From contig JARGSG010000183.1 in the NCBI GenBank assembly GCA_030374805.1, positions 434,001 to 498,000 of the forward strand: a DNA stretch of 64,000 nt, written 5' to 3'. Shown here piece by piece: positions 36,109 through 47,730 of this stretch (its first letter is position 1; each line of letters opens with the position of its first letter). Both the position numbers and the translations under genes were made by a program. The notes beneath the pieces were generated by a model. The model was given only the letters and a program-made list of their open reading frames with translations, ran no database searches and had not been told where the DNA came from. The DNA is from Gracilaria gracilis (lineage: Eukaryota; Rhodophyta; Florideophyceae; Gracilariales; Gracilariaceae).

Positions 36109-39100
36109 TTATCCCACTTGGGCGTTGACAATTGTCGCCGGGAGACCCGTGAGAGTACGCCGATGGTACTGCACCACTTTCGATCGGGGGAGATGCTCGA
36201 TTGGCTCATCCGAGTCAGCCTCGGGCCCGTAGCCGTACCAACGTACGAGATACTGAATGTACCCCAACGGGTGGTATCAGTGTTCCACTATGTGGTCGAC
36301 TACGAACTTCTGTCGGAAGACTTCCCGGCCTTGCCGTGTGATTATGACATCCTGCTTCGGAGAGCTCTCCGGTGGCTTCACCGTGTGTGGCACTGCGTCG
36401 GTGTTCCGGTTAGACCATGTTGTGTCCAACAAGGTTGGTGGCACTGCTCCTTCGCGGTGTGGTCCCCCACTTGGGTCGATTTTCACGCGTCTCGCGGTGT
36501 CGGTGTTCCCGATGCCTTGGTTTGGTAGAGTTCCTTCCCCCGCGGGAGTCCCAAGTGGGCGTACCGCAAGTTTGCGTGGTAGCGACCGTTTCGACGGAGT
36601 TGTGTGTGGCGTCGAACGCGCTCGCGTCAACGGTAACCCTGATTGAACCGGCCTCGCCGTGGTGGCACGTGACGTTGTCAACGGGTGGCTGTCATTGGTC
36701 TGCGCTGTAGCGTGTTCCGCCTCCGTATGCACGGGAGGTGTCAGCTCGGTTTGTCGACCTGGTTCGCTCGCTGAGCTGATCTCCCTTACAGGTGTAGTCC
36801 ATGTGCTACGGTTGGCACCTCCCTGCTGGGCATTTAGCGACGTGTCCACGGTGTGGCCCGCCTCAGGCGTGTTGGGCGACTTAGTCTCCGACGACTCTTC
36901 TCCGTCTTGGACGTGCGAGCTCAACGGCGCCTTAGGCGGTATTTCCACTCCGATCTGCGACGTAGTCACTCCAGGCGCGCTATGAGTCGTAGGCAACGGC
37001 TTTGCCGGTAACGACTGAGTCTCCTCGGTCCTGTCCCGCACGGCGGTAGTGCCTGGTGACGATTCTGCTTCTGCGTTGATGCCCGGTGACCTTGACGAGA
37101 CGCCGGGCTCCCGAGAGGGCGTTGATTGCGCATTAGCGGTGTCACTCTTCCGTGCCACACGGTGTTTCTCACGCGACAGCGCGGAAGCATGACGATTAAC
37201 GAGTCCCTCCCCCTCCTTAGATGGAGCGACATGGGGAGTGGGTGTCAACGCGCCAAGGCGGCGAATAATTACGCCAGGTGGCGGAGCTTCAGAAAGCGAA
37301 GCACCAGGGCGCGTCGAGTCCGATAACATCGGCAAATCCCAGAGTCCCCTACTTGGGTGTGGTACTTCCCTAGGGCGGTCGATCGGGGGTGGGTCCGGTA
37401 TGTCCGTAGTGTTCGTTTCCGCTTCTGCGGTAGAATGTCCATTTGATGGGTCGTTTCCCGCAGGCGGGGGTGCAAAAACCACGCGATCGCGGGAAATGCG
37501 TTCGTGTTGCTGACCCATCTCCACTATGACAGTGTCGGATTCTACAGCAATTGTCTTGAAGGGACCGTCGGCGACGGGTGAGAGCTTGTGGCGTTTCTCC
37601 TTGCCTGGATTCCAATACTCCTAACGGATGAACACATAGTTCCCTTCTTTAAGGGCGGGTGGTCTTCGAGGGGCTCGCTGATCGAAATCACGCTTATATG
37701 CGGCTTATGACCGAGACATTGACCGTTGTGCTGCAGGGACCAGCTTGGTAAGCCATGTCTCCCAGGTTTCCCTGTATCCCTTCGTCGAAGGAAATTGATC
37801 CAGCGTTGGCTGTGTTTCGAACGCCACGGGCGGTGGGGTGCGAGACAGAACCAATTCAAATGGAGTCAATCCCGTAGTACGGTGTACCTGAGTGTTGTAT
37901 GCGAATGTCAGCGCATCGGTGAACAGTTCCCACGTGGTGGGGTGATCGGCTACGTATGAACGGAGTGCTGCTAACAGCGTCCGGTTAAACCGTTCAGCCT
38001 GCCCATTACAATGGGGTTGGTAGGTTTTCATGAAGAGATTCTTGACATCCAAAGTCCTGCATACATCCCCGAAGAACCGGGAGGCAAACTGTTTCCTGTT
38101 GTGGGAGAGCAGATTCACCGGTGGACCGTAGACGAATGCCCAATGGGTGACGAATGCTTGCGCAACCGTCAGTGACGTGATTCCCCGTAAGGGTACGGTA
38201 CGAACGAGCTTCGAGAAACGATCCGTGATCACGAGTAGAAATTTGTTACGCCGCTTAGTAGCGAAGAAGGGTCCCAAAATATCGATAGCTACGAATTCCA
38301 GGGGCGCCCTTGCGGGGAAGAGCTTCAACTTCGTCGCATGGCGGCGAAGCTTGACGCGATTCCGAGCACACTCGGGGCAGAATCACACAGTTCCGTAGCA
38401 ATCCACAGCCATTGCTGGCCGGTAGAATTTCCTTCGCAATTTAAGGTACAGTGTCCGTCCTCCGACGTGGCCACTAAGTTTGGCATAGTGTGATAAGTGT
38501 AACACCCGAGATTGTAGGGCGTGTGGCACCACTATTTGTGGGTTTCCAGTTACTGTGCGAACGAGATATCCAATATCATTCACCCGAAAGGGGAGATCAG
38601 CTCCTCCATTGAGTTGCGCCCGAATCTTCGTGCAGTAGGGATCGCTGAATTGTTCCCTAACCATCTCTTCCGTTGTGACTGGTACGAAGTTCCCTGGTAG
38701 GGGGTTCGCACTTTCGCTGACAGCGAGTAGGTCATCCAGTTCCTAATCAATATCCAGTTCGTCTTGCCATTCCTCTTCGATATCATCCAGTTCAACTGCG
38801 GTGTAGTCGTCAACTGCGAAGCAGGGTATTTCCTCTTCATCGATGGCTAACGCTTCCCCTGTGGTGGGTAGGCGAGAAAGGGCGTCGGCTTGTGTATTGT
38901 TGGCGCCCTTCTTGTAGGCGATGTCGAAGTCAAACTCTGCAAGACGCAGTCTCCAACGCATTAAGCGGCCTGAAGGCTCCGATATGGAGAGTAGCCATCT
39001 CAATGATGATTGATCCGTGTAAACGGTGAAATGAGCACCCATGAGGTAGGGGCGTAGTGTGCATAACGCTTACACTACTGCAAAACATTACTTCTCCGAG

Positions 39101-41366
39101 ACGGAGTAATTCTTCTCATGCACGTTTACCGAACGGGACCAGTACCCAATTGGCTTGCGTTCCCCTTCTGGGTTGGTTTCAAACAAGGCGCAGCCTACCT
39201 GGTAGTCACTAGAATCCGTGTCCACGGTATATGAAAGTCCCGGTTTCGGTAGTGACAATACTGGTGCCGTGGTTACAGCCTCTTTGAAAGAGTTAAAGGC
39301 TTCCGTCCGAGTAGACGTGAATGGGTCCAACTTAGGCGGTTGACCCTTCCGCAGAAGCGCGTTGAGAGGTGCCGCAATGTCCGCGAAGTTGGAAATAAAC
39401 CGTCTATAGACGTTGACTAATCCTAGGAAGGATCTCAGTTCAGTCTGGGTAGTCGGTTCCGTAGCCTGTTTCAGCGACTTCACGCAAGCTTCCTCGATCA
39501 TGACACGTCCTGGACGGATTAGGTGACCCAGATACTTGACAGTATCCGTAAAAATTCGCATTTCCTCAGCTTGAGTGTCACTCCGGCGTCCCGTAACGTG
39601 GCCATTATGTCTCTCACATGTGTGAGGTGATCATCCAGATTATCTTAGAATACAATGACGTCGTCAAGGTAGACGAGACAAGTACGCCACTGGAAGCGGG
39701 CCAGTAGGATATCAATAGCACGCTGAAAAGTAGCGGGAGCATTGGTTAAACCAAAGGGCATCCGTTTAAAACGGTAGAGGCCAGAATGGCAGACAAACGC
39801 CGTCTTGTCCTGATCCTCCTTTCTCACTGGAACCTGCCAGTATCCCCAGTTAGCATCCAAGGCCTTAAATACGGTAGCATTTCCGAGGGAATCGATTTAT
39901 TCATCCATACGTGGAATAGGGTACACGTCCTTGACGTTAAGAGCGTTTAGACGATGATAGTCGATACAGAAGCGCCAGGAACCATCCGGTTTCGGAGCCA
40001 GTACCACTGGTGATGCCCACGGCGAATGTGCCGGTTCTATAACTCCTGCACGGAGCATCTTGTCCACCTGAAATTGCTCTTCTTCTCTGGCCTTGGGCCC
40101 TGCCCTGTACGGATGTTGGGCTACTGGCCGAAAGTTCGGAAGGGGATCAATCCGGTGTTCCGTGGTATTTATCTCTCCGAGAGAACCATCCCACATTGTG
40201 GTGAATTCACGAAGCATATCGCGCAGTCGTTTGCGGTGTGTCTCCGGAACATGTCCGAGGTCGAGTTCTTCCAATTCCTTCACTGGGTCCAATTGGTCGT
40301 AACTCGTCGGAAAGCGTGTCTTTTCTGTCTTAACAGGTTGCTGACCCAAGAGACTCGGCGACGGAGACGAATGAGATTCAGACTCCTCCCCCTCCTTAGA
40401 GTGAACGATTCCGAGCACATCGGCAGCAGTCATCTTCGTCGGTACCAACGCAGTTGGATGCGGCATGACCGAGCCAATCACTTGGTTTTTCACCAGATAC
40501 TGGGTGGTTTTGCCTAGATTGGCTATCAACATGTAAAACGGATTATCCGGTTCCACCTGGACCACTCCATTAGCAATGACAAGAGAGTATTTATCATACA
40601 ACGACGGCAATGCCTGGACGATTCGTAAACCGTGTTGACGGGAATTCACCTGTACCCAGACTTGAGACTGTGGAGGCACGCGTGTCGCGGAAGCAACACG
40701 AAGCTTCATAGATTCCCGAAAACTCGGTGGTGCTTCCTGCGCCGCAGGTAGAGGTACATGCTTCTTGGAGGCATGCCTCAAAGGACGACGAACAATTGGC
40801 ACGGACGAACCATCTTCCATTTCAACACGCCTCTGGCGGGGCCTAATGGCATCGACAAAGCGGTCGCAAAAGTCACAACCCAAAATGACTGGGGCGGCCA
40901 GGGACCGACAAACGACAAAGTCGAGCTTCACCAGGCATGAGCCCAAGCGGATTACCAACTCGATGTATCCTACCGTTGACAGCGGGTTGTTATTCGCGTC
41001 AGCGACGTCAGGAATGTTGCCACGGCGATTGTGTGACCGCAAGGCGGGTGGCAATGCTGTCTCAACAATGAAGTTCGGACCTGCGCCTGTACCCAATACA
41101 GTGAGATAACGCACCATAAACTGTGGTGAAAGGCCAAGGTTGGCATAGACCTTGTAATTGCGCTTGGCCATCACCATAACTCTATCCGGGAACCGGTTAT
41201 TTCTTACCCGTATCCACGGTCGACGAAGAACACCAAGGTGTTCTGAGTTCACGTCTTCGACGGCCTGTTTCCTCGAGAGGATTCGGACCTGGGAGCGAAG
41301 CAGGGACGCCTCGGGCGCCTTCAGCCTCAACTCTGAGGGCGCCTCTCCAAGAGAGGAGACTCCCAT
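36109..41366 (-). pseudogene. gypsy Pol polyprotein (PR-RT-RNase H-IN-chromodomain), broken
   Basis: Starts at ATG 41364-41366, two bases after the gag stop. Protease: the active site reads LGTGAGPNF where LDTGAGPNF is expected (Asp to Gly at 41091-41093). RT: SPWASPVVLAPKPDGSWRFC, then FVCHSGLYRFKRMPFGL and the catalytic YLDDVIVF. RNase H: YTVDTDSSDYQVG, YTDQSSLRWLL and ADALSRL. Integrase: HHCC finger ending FCPECARNRVKL; first Asp in FVAIDILGP, the second Asp replaced by His in LLSHNRKQF (38101-38103), the Glu present in NGQAERFNRT. A Pro/Ser-rich linker leads to a chromodomain-like end (KFVVDHIVEH ... QYLVRWYGYGPEADSDEP). Stops at 39897, 39088, about 39049, 38743, 38383, 37705, 37623 and 36277, and one frameshift near 39600. 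Confidence 0.92.
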
Positions 41367-41368
41367 AA

Positions 41369-43454
41369 TTAGTTTTTCTGAGCAGATTCCGCCTGAGGCG
41401 TGTGCTCAGTGTTCTGAACCATTGATGCCTGGACACCAGCGGCAGAAGCGTCCGCAGCAGCGGTTGAATTTCCCTCGAGAGGGGTACGGGGGTGAGAGGT
41501 CACCATGTCCTGGGCAATCGGAGCCGCAATTGTGCGTGGAATATCCATCTTCGCGCGGATGTACGATGCTATCGGAACAGAAGCCTTCTCCTCAGGTGAG
41601 AGGGATTCGTAGTTGGCAATGACTTGTGCCCATTCACGCATGGTTAAAACGCACTGCGGAGAAGTATGCCCTCGCGTATAGCAGAGGTGACAGATCAATC
41701 CAACAATGGCATTGACGTTCCGAGTATTCGAGAATCGCACCGCTGGGCGGGAAACTTGCCAGCCAGGCCGTGAAGCCCGGGTTCTACCGTTCTCATATGA
41801 CAGTCGAGGCGGTCGAACTCGGTTCGAATCTGCATACAGCAGTGTATTGTCCGGAGCCGTTTGAAACGAAGCATCCGTAGTTGAGGGGAGCTCCGTTGTC
41901 GGGATTGAAAGCACGTCGCTACGGGCAAAGTGCACCTGATCATACTCCTTTTGGGAGTGTTCATCAGTCAGCATTGACGCCGACGGGGTTCCCGATTCCA
42001 ACATCAACGCTTTAGCGGACTTCCACCGGGTACCCGGGACTCGTGCGCGTAGCGCATCGCCTTCGGTGCGTGCATACTGCACCAGTTCCAAGTACGTAAG
42101 CTTACGGTTTTCTTCACGGCGACGGGCCACTATGGTCCGTATAGCCGGGTCTAGTCCATCAACGAACATGGTACAACGCTCTTGAGCGGAATAAACATTG
42201 CCACAACGGTGGAAGGCCTTATTCAGGCGCACCGAGTAATCGGTTTCCGTTTCGCCGCGGCGTTGTTTGGTGTCCTTCAGAGCGAGGATAGCCGACTGGA
42301 CGGTGGTACCAGTGGCATAGGACCTCTGTAGATACTGAACTGCTTCAGGCCAGCAAGTAACCCCTCCTTCAGAGGCGCGCGATGAACCTCTTACAGAGTT
42401 GTACTGATCTTCCGCAAGTCCGCGTAGAAAATAGGGCAGCGCGACAAACGCCTGTCCTTCATTCATCCCAAGGATGTCGGCTTCCGCTACAAAGCGTGAC
42501 AGAAAATCCAACACCAAGATGGGATCATCGCCTGTAAACAGTTGATTACGGAGCGACAGCTGCATCCGTTTGATACAGTCTTTAACCTTTCTCGTCCCAC
42601 GGGGAGTTATATCCAATGAGGATTCCTCCAAACGGTAATACCGGTATGACAAAAGCTTCTTGTAGAGCAGATTGGTAGGCTTCAACTCCTTTAATCCGGA
42701 GTCCTTCCTTCCCTTCGAACGGGCGCGTATCACACCTTGGGTGGCTGATGACCGCTTTGAGCGTGACAAACGCTCACGAGGGGCTTCTTCTACCGACTAG
42801 TCGGACGAATCGGACCCGGTTGACCGGCTTGAAGAAAGAGAAGATGCTGACGAATCAGAGTCGTAGTTCTTCCGCTCTTTGCGTGCTTTGGATCCACTGA
42901 CCTTCTTGTCACGGTGTGAAACAGCAACCGGCTCAGCCGTGCGACTGGCTCCAACCAGGACGGTTTGTTCCACCGTTTCTAGACGGGCGCGGAGGCGAGT
43001 AAACTTCTCAGCCACGTCCTCTACGAAATTAGCGGGTCCTCCGAAAGCTTCCAAGAGGGAGTTGACATCACCACGCAATACGCGGAGATCCTCAGAAAAG
43101 TTCTGCAAAGCAGTGTCATCCACCTTTTTTTCGAAGTAGCGACAACTCCTTAGCAAGGGTAGCATGGGCAGCCCGCGTGGAGCGGAGCTGCTCTTCCACA
43201 GTTAAGTGGGGGGTGTCATTGACAGTAGCCCTCAGAGGTGCCTCAGAGGCGGGACCAGCAACGGCAGGAGCCGGTCCTTCACCTTGATGAGGGTTGATCA
43301 ACGACGTGGGTGGAAGTCGAGTGGTCGTCGGCACCGCTTCAGTAGCCGGCATCCCTTCGGTCCGGGACCATGAACGGGTGGTGATCCGTGACGGAAGTGG
43401 CGGATCCGATCTTCCAGTCTGACTGCGTGTCTTCGGACGATCTGACAGAGTCAT
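41369..43454 (-). pseudogene. gypsy Gag, broken by one frameshift and one stop
   Basis: Starts at ATG 43452-43454 (MTLSDRPKTRSQTG). The first frame ends at 43116 and sequence continues one base over from about 43140 (FEKKVDDTALQNFSEDL). An in-frame TAG at 42797 follows an acidic Ser run (SSSRSTGSDSSD). The remainder has the capsid-like helical region (LTYLELVQYARTEGD) and one CCHC zinc knuckle, CHLCYTRGHTSPQC, that binds the element RNA. The stop TAA (41369-41371) immediately follows a gAAAAAC run, which could allow a -1 shift into pol. Confidence 0.85.
41372..41378 (-). other. possible -1 frameshift site at the gag-pol junction
   Basis: Coding strand G-AAA-AAC followed directly by the gag stop TAA. 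A -1 slip here would read CTA ATT ATG GGA GTC, entering pol in its own frame and fusing Gag to Pol. The classical heptamer would be A-AAA-AAC, so this is a weaker match. Confidence 0.4.
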
Positions 43455-43599
43455 GACAAGAACAACCGTACAACGGGATAATCGACAGCCAATTGGCTGG
43501 GACTTCCAATGGACTTCCAAATGGAGACAAGGGCAAAAGGACTAACCTCGCCACGAGTGAATTCACGAGTGAATCTTCCGACAAAACTAGTCGTTCTAA

Positions 43600-43611
43600 G
43601 TCGAGAAACCA
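43600..43611 (-). other. primer-binding site of the gypsy element
   Basis: Two bases inside the 5' LTR the coding strand reads TGGTTTCTCGAC, starting with the TGG that pairs with the CCA end of a tRNA. The tRNA was not identified. Confidence 0.6.
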
Positions 43612-43613
43612 CT

Positions 43614-44464
43614 TGTGGAGCAACGCCTCTGGCGGAAAAAAGCGCAGGCTCACGAAGAAGTTCGGAATCTTCCCCTCGACAGGGCAGCACAGCGAACGGA
43701 GCACTCCGGAAATGACACAGCTAAGCCGGGTGTAAATCCGAGGTCAAACCACCACGACAAGCGTCGGAGCGTTAGGCTGATTAGTAGTCGGTAGAGATCC
43801 ACGTGTTCACACGGTCACGAGATGAGTCCTCGAAAAAGAGTAACACGGCAACGACAAGGTGTCGGAAACGGGCCACCGAGAACAGGGCAAAAATGCAAAC
43901 CCAAAAAAGGGAGAAAGCAAACCACCAGAGTGGAGAAAAGAAAGAGAATAAAGCAAACCCAATACAGGGGCGAGTATACGACAATAGGTCGGAACGAGAC
44001 ACACAACTAGTGGTTATACTCTGCGCGCCACGAGGGTGGGTAACTATACGTGAACAACGCAGTCGTCACTCCACTTGGAGGTGAACAATCCGCGAAGGCG
44101 TGATAGTTAGAGCCAGAAGCCCTTGCTTGGCAAGGGGCAGTTTACTTGGGGGAGTGATGCTCAACCCTCTAAGTACTGAGCTCGGCGCACCACTGACAGT
44201 GGGTGCGCCGGGCAAAATAATCTATAAAATATCTAAGTAAATACAGCAATGCTGGGTGCACTGCCTCTGGCATGTTCGTGCTACACGTGTGCTATTCACA
44301 CCGGCTAAACGGCGCCTCGAGCCGTGCAATCCACGTGTACATGTGTGGAAATTACCTCAGCGAGGCGACACGCTAGTAGCGGTGTAGCTCATATATATCT
44401 ACTAACGCATGATGCGGAAATTAACTAAGTACCTCAAATCGCCTCCAAGGAGTGTTGTCCTTCA
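43614..44464 (-). repeat. 5' LTR of the gypsy element
   Basis: 851 bp, about 98% identical to the LTR at 33996-34845. On the coding strand it begins TGAAGGACAACACTCC and ends CTCCACA, the TG...CA form expected of LTRs. Confidence 0.93.
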
Positions 44465-44469
44465 TTCGA
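44465..44469. repeat. right target-site duplication of the gypsy element
   Basis: ttcga, matching 33991-33995. Confidence 0.85.
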
Positions 44470-44646
44470 GGCTCCGACACTGAATCTTGTGGGTCACAGC
44501 CGGGAACGGATAAAAAGAACACAAACCGCGCCAGCGGTTACGCCTACAAGGTGTGCAGCCTTGCTCCCTATTGGGGCAAAGCAGTGGCAGAAATCTCCAA
44601 TGAGGCCGACATGGGCGAAGCGTATCTCCGGGCGGCCTGTTTCTGA
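44470..44646 (+). pseudogene. second MULE relic, continuation after the gypsy insertion
   Basis: If the gypsy element and one target copy are removed, the Ulp1-relic frame continues without a shift: GTT CGA then GGC TCC GAC ACT. It reads RASGYAYKVCSLAPYWG, weakly like the GYVYELCEREGYEYG of the first MULE just before its zinc region, and ends at TGA 44644-44646. Sequence beyond this to about 44820 may be further decayed element DNA. Confidence 0.55.
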
Positions 44647-45055
44647 CATACAGGCGAAGGTCATGTAGTGCAATGCCCGCAAGAATGAAAACACTAGAAG
44701 ACGTCCAGATCTTCCTCTCACGAGGCAAACCCAGCAGTAGAGCCCTTCCAGGGATCACACGACTATTTCGGGTGTAAGACCGAGGTCAACGTCGGTGTTC
44801 TCAGAATGCTAGTTTAGTATGCTAGATAGCTAGTTATGAAAATAAAAGTCCGAAACACTAGCAATTTCGCAGACTGCGCTAGTTGGCAACGCAAAAAAAA
44901 ATTTTTTTGGCAATCGCATTTCCACGTGCTGCAGTTGAACTCCGTTGGTTGAAGTTGTATGCTATTGCAGTTCATGCGCCACTGCCCGTTACCTCACATT
45001 CGTCGTAGTCGTCAAAATCACACAAAAAATTTACTCTCGTGTCACCAGCGCTGGT

Positions 45056-46006
45056 TTATTCCAACCCGGCATTCGGATCCTGAGTCTCAGTTTCCCTAAA
45101 CGTCAAGTTAAAGAAGTCCAACGGACTACTCTCCCCATTCTGGTACATCCTTTTAGCCCCAAAGCGGCTTTCAACCCCTCCCATCCTCTTCTCCTCCTGC
45201 TCCTCCAATATACGCTCCGCCGTCCTCGCAGCCGCCGCCGCACTCCCGAAACCCACCAAAGCCGCGCCGCCCGGCAGCCGCGGCTGCACAAACACCTTCC
45301 CATTCTCGTCCGCCATCACCCCACCCTTCCTACTCTTCTTCAGTCGACTCCCCACACCTTCTCCTTCCTTCTCTTCTCCCCCCTCTCCCTCACACTCCCC
45401 CGACCACCCCGAGAACCAGGCGTCACCAGCGATTCTTTACCTGCTCCCTCTCCCACCCCTAATACCCCTCTCCTCACCATTTCCTTCAACTCCATCAGCA
45501 ATTTGCACGCCTTCTCTACCTGTCCCACGTGCTCCTCCAACACTTCAACCCTATCCTTCAGCCCCATGTTCCCCTTTCGTACCCTCCCCATCTCCCTCCC
45601 CACCCACTCCAACATCCCACTCACATGTTCTACAGCACCCACCCCAGTCAACTTCATCCTCTTCTGAATCGTCGAAATCAATTCCATCGGCACCCCAACC
45701 TCCGACACACTCAGCACCACCCCTCCCATGTCTGCCACCATCTCCGACAGCATGTCATCGAAGTACTCCTTCAAACTCCCCCCCAAGCTTCCTCACCCAT
45801 TCCTCCATCTCCCCCATAAACCTTCTTTCCGGTCCTCCTTCTCCATCTTCATCCCCATCACCTCCACCCCCTCCTCCATCCCCATTACAAACCCTCTGAC
45901 TCACACAAACCCCCTCAGTACCCCCTCCCTCCTTCCGCGGCGGCGTCTCTGGCACTTACATCCTATGCAGCAGAGCCATTAGCTTCTCTTCACCAACGTA
46001 TCCATT
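45056..46006 (-). pseudogene. decayed copy of the 53.9-54.9 kb coiled-coil ORF
   Basis: Reading from about 46006 the minus strand gives MSNGYVGEEKLMALLHRM then TAA, and later frames give a coiled coil (VLEEHVGQVEKACKLLMELK) and the conserved end TAERILEEQEEKRMGG ... RETETQDPNAG. The intact paralogue at 53911-54921 has MSNGYVKDEELLAFLEEKE, ERILEEQRERRMGG and KETETQNPNA. At least two frameshifts (near 45770 and 45350) and one stop break this copy. The plus-strand complement is extremely C-rich. Confidence 0.7.
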
Positions 46007-46528
46007 CGACATCCCGAGAAAAGACGGCGTCCGGCGATAAACGACTTGAACAGGCCTGAGCGGCTTACCACAACCCTCGTCCTTGCCACCCCTGATCATA
46101 GCCGTTACACTTGTGGCCACACACCCCTCTACCCCGCAGGCCTATTTGTATCACAATTTCCTATACCCCAATTTCTCGCCATTCCCCAAAAACTCCATTT
46201 CTCCCAGATATTTCCATATTTTCCTTTTTTCCTTTCAGTACCATCCCACAAAACCAATCCACAGCGCCCGTTCTTTAACTCCTTACCATTAAATCTTCCC
46301 CTTTATACTTCATTTCGACACATCTCTTTTCATAAACACATTCATCAGTCCTAATCCCTTCATCCCCACCTACCTCATTCTTTCAACTACTTAGTCATAA
46401 AAACTATCTTTTCCTCTGAAACCACTTTATCGATGTATACATCGGCAACGCCGTTCTCCACTTAAGCATCTCTCCCTTCCTCTCCTGTAGCACAATATCT
46501 CCTCACAGCATCCAACAAATTTGACATA
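46007..46528. other. pyrimidine-rich spacer
   Basis: About 520 bp, C/T-rich on the plus strand, between the decayed coiled-coil ORF and the Rossmann pseudogene (divergent). No other feature seen. Confidence 0.35.
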
Positions 46529-47362
46529 ATGACCTCGCCTTCCTCTTCTCTCCGCTCCTCCCACACCCCAGCTGTTGTTGTATGCAGAGGCCGCATTGGC
46601 TCCATGCTTTACGACCACGGTACAACTCAAGATACCATTCTTTCACTCCAAGATTTCATAGCCGCACACAGCATTCCGTAAGGTCCCATTTTCTTCTGCG
46701 GCAGGAGCAACTTGTTGGAAACAGTAATTCGCTCCTGCCCTCCATCGCGCAGACAAGACTTGGTCTTCATTCAGAACGGCCACATTCTTCCCATTCTTTC
46801 AAAAAATGGTCTTCATCACACCACACGAGCAGTTCTTTACATCGCCATACCCACTCTCGGTGCACCTCCACAGGGTGGCGTCACCTTTCTTACTCCTAAC
46901 GGCCTAACAACTGTCACCAAAAAATGGGCTTTCGCACTAGCACAACGCTTCTTTAACGCAGGTCTCACTTGCAATATCGTTGACGAAGACGCCTTCTCTA
47001 AATCATACTACGAAAAGTTCGGCTGGATCTCTTCATTCAACCTAGTTGGTTCCTCCCACGGCTTCATTACCATGCATGTCGTGGCCACCCGCTACAATAC
47101 TATAGTCTCAACGATAATGAACGAACTACTCGGCATAGTCTCCTCCAACACAGGTGTCTCTTACGATATCCCCTCCACAGTACAATCCCTCATCGCCTAC
47201 GGCAGCACTCTTACCTCCTTCCAAGCCTCATTCGCTGAGTACGAATTCAGAAATGCTTACTTCTACCTTTCCTCCGAGGATACCAAGAGAGCGGGCTTGC
47301 CTGACCCTGCCCCTTTTCACACCAACTATGTCAATTTCCTTAGAAAAGACATTCTCTTTTAG
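46529..47362 (+). pseudogene. ketopantoate-reductase-like Rossmann protein of plants/algae, single stop codon
   Basis: ATG 46529, 277 codons. The N-terminus has a worn nucleotide-binding motif (AVVVCRGRIGSML); the rest reads like a conserved plant/algal protein of unknown function related to 6-phosphogluconate dehydrogenase/ketopantoate reductase: RRQDLVFIQNG, LTTVTKKWAFALAQRFF, YYEKFGWISSFNLVGSSHG and EFRNAYFYLSSED. One in-frame TAA (46679-46681, codon 51) lies in IP-stop-GPIFFCGR, where relatives have Glu, so GAA to TAA is likely. Otherwise the frame is clean to TAG at 47360. Possible readings: young pseudogene, readthrough, or sequence error. Its place among elements suggests a duplicated or captured host gene. 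Confidence 0.6.
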
Positions 47363-47730
47363 TACCAGTACTACTTTGGTCTCATTTTGTAAAAAAGATA
47401 TCTTCGCACAATACTCTCTCTACTTACCCCACGCTTTGTATCTCATTTTTTTTCTTCAACAATCCTTTTATCCTCACATTGTATCAAAACATTCGTTCAA
47501 TTCTCATTACTAGTCAAGTCACCTCACTCACACACACATAACACTGCACGCCCTACATGTTTTATCTAGTCCTCCTCATAATCCATTATCATCGGTCCCT
47601 TCTCGTAGTCCCCATCCGTTTTATCAGCCGTGTGGCGTTGTACCTCGTCATCTTCCTCTTCGTAATCCTCCTCTCCAACTTTCTCTTTCTCTATTTCAAA
47701 GTTGCTCACAGAACTTTCCTCCTGGTCCAG
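47363..47730. other. convergent spacer
   Basis: 368 bp of T-rich sequence between the Rossmann pseudogene and the end of the multi-stop reading frame. No feature seen. Confidence 0.35.

Larger units (their letters stand above)
33996..44464 (-). mobile_element. chromodomain Ty3/gypsy LTR retrotransposon, full length but defective
   Basis: 10,469 bp, minus orientation. LTRs are 43614-44464 (5') and 33996-34845 (3'), about 850 bp each with 15-20 differences by eye (about 2%). The 5' LTR runs TG...CA; the 3' LTR ends TA by a C-to-T change. A 5-bp duplication ttcga flanks it. A primer site lies 2 nt inside the 5' LTR and a purine tract just before the 3' LTR. Order gag - protease - RT - RNase H - integrase - chromodomain is that of Ty3/gypsy chromoviruses. 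Stop codons, a frameshift and two lost catalytic residues show it can no longer move by itself. It is inserted in the frame of an older MULE relic. Confidence 0.95.

Noticed and set aside
44945-45982. Long plus-strand ORFs rich in Pro, Ser, Leu and His
   Set aside because: They are the complement of the decayed coiled-coil ORF; the C/T-rich strand simply lacks stops.
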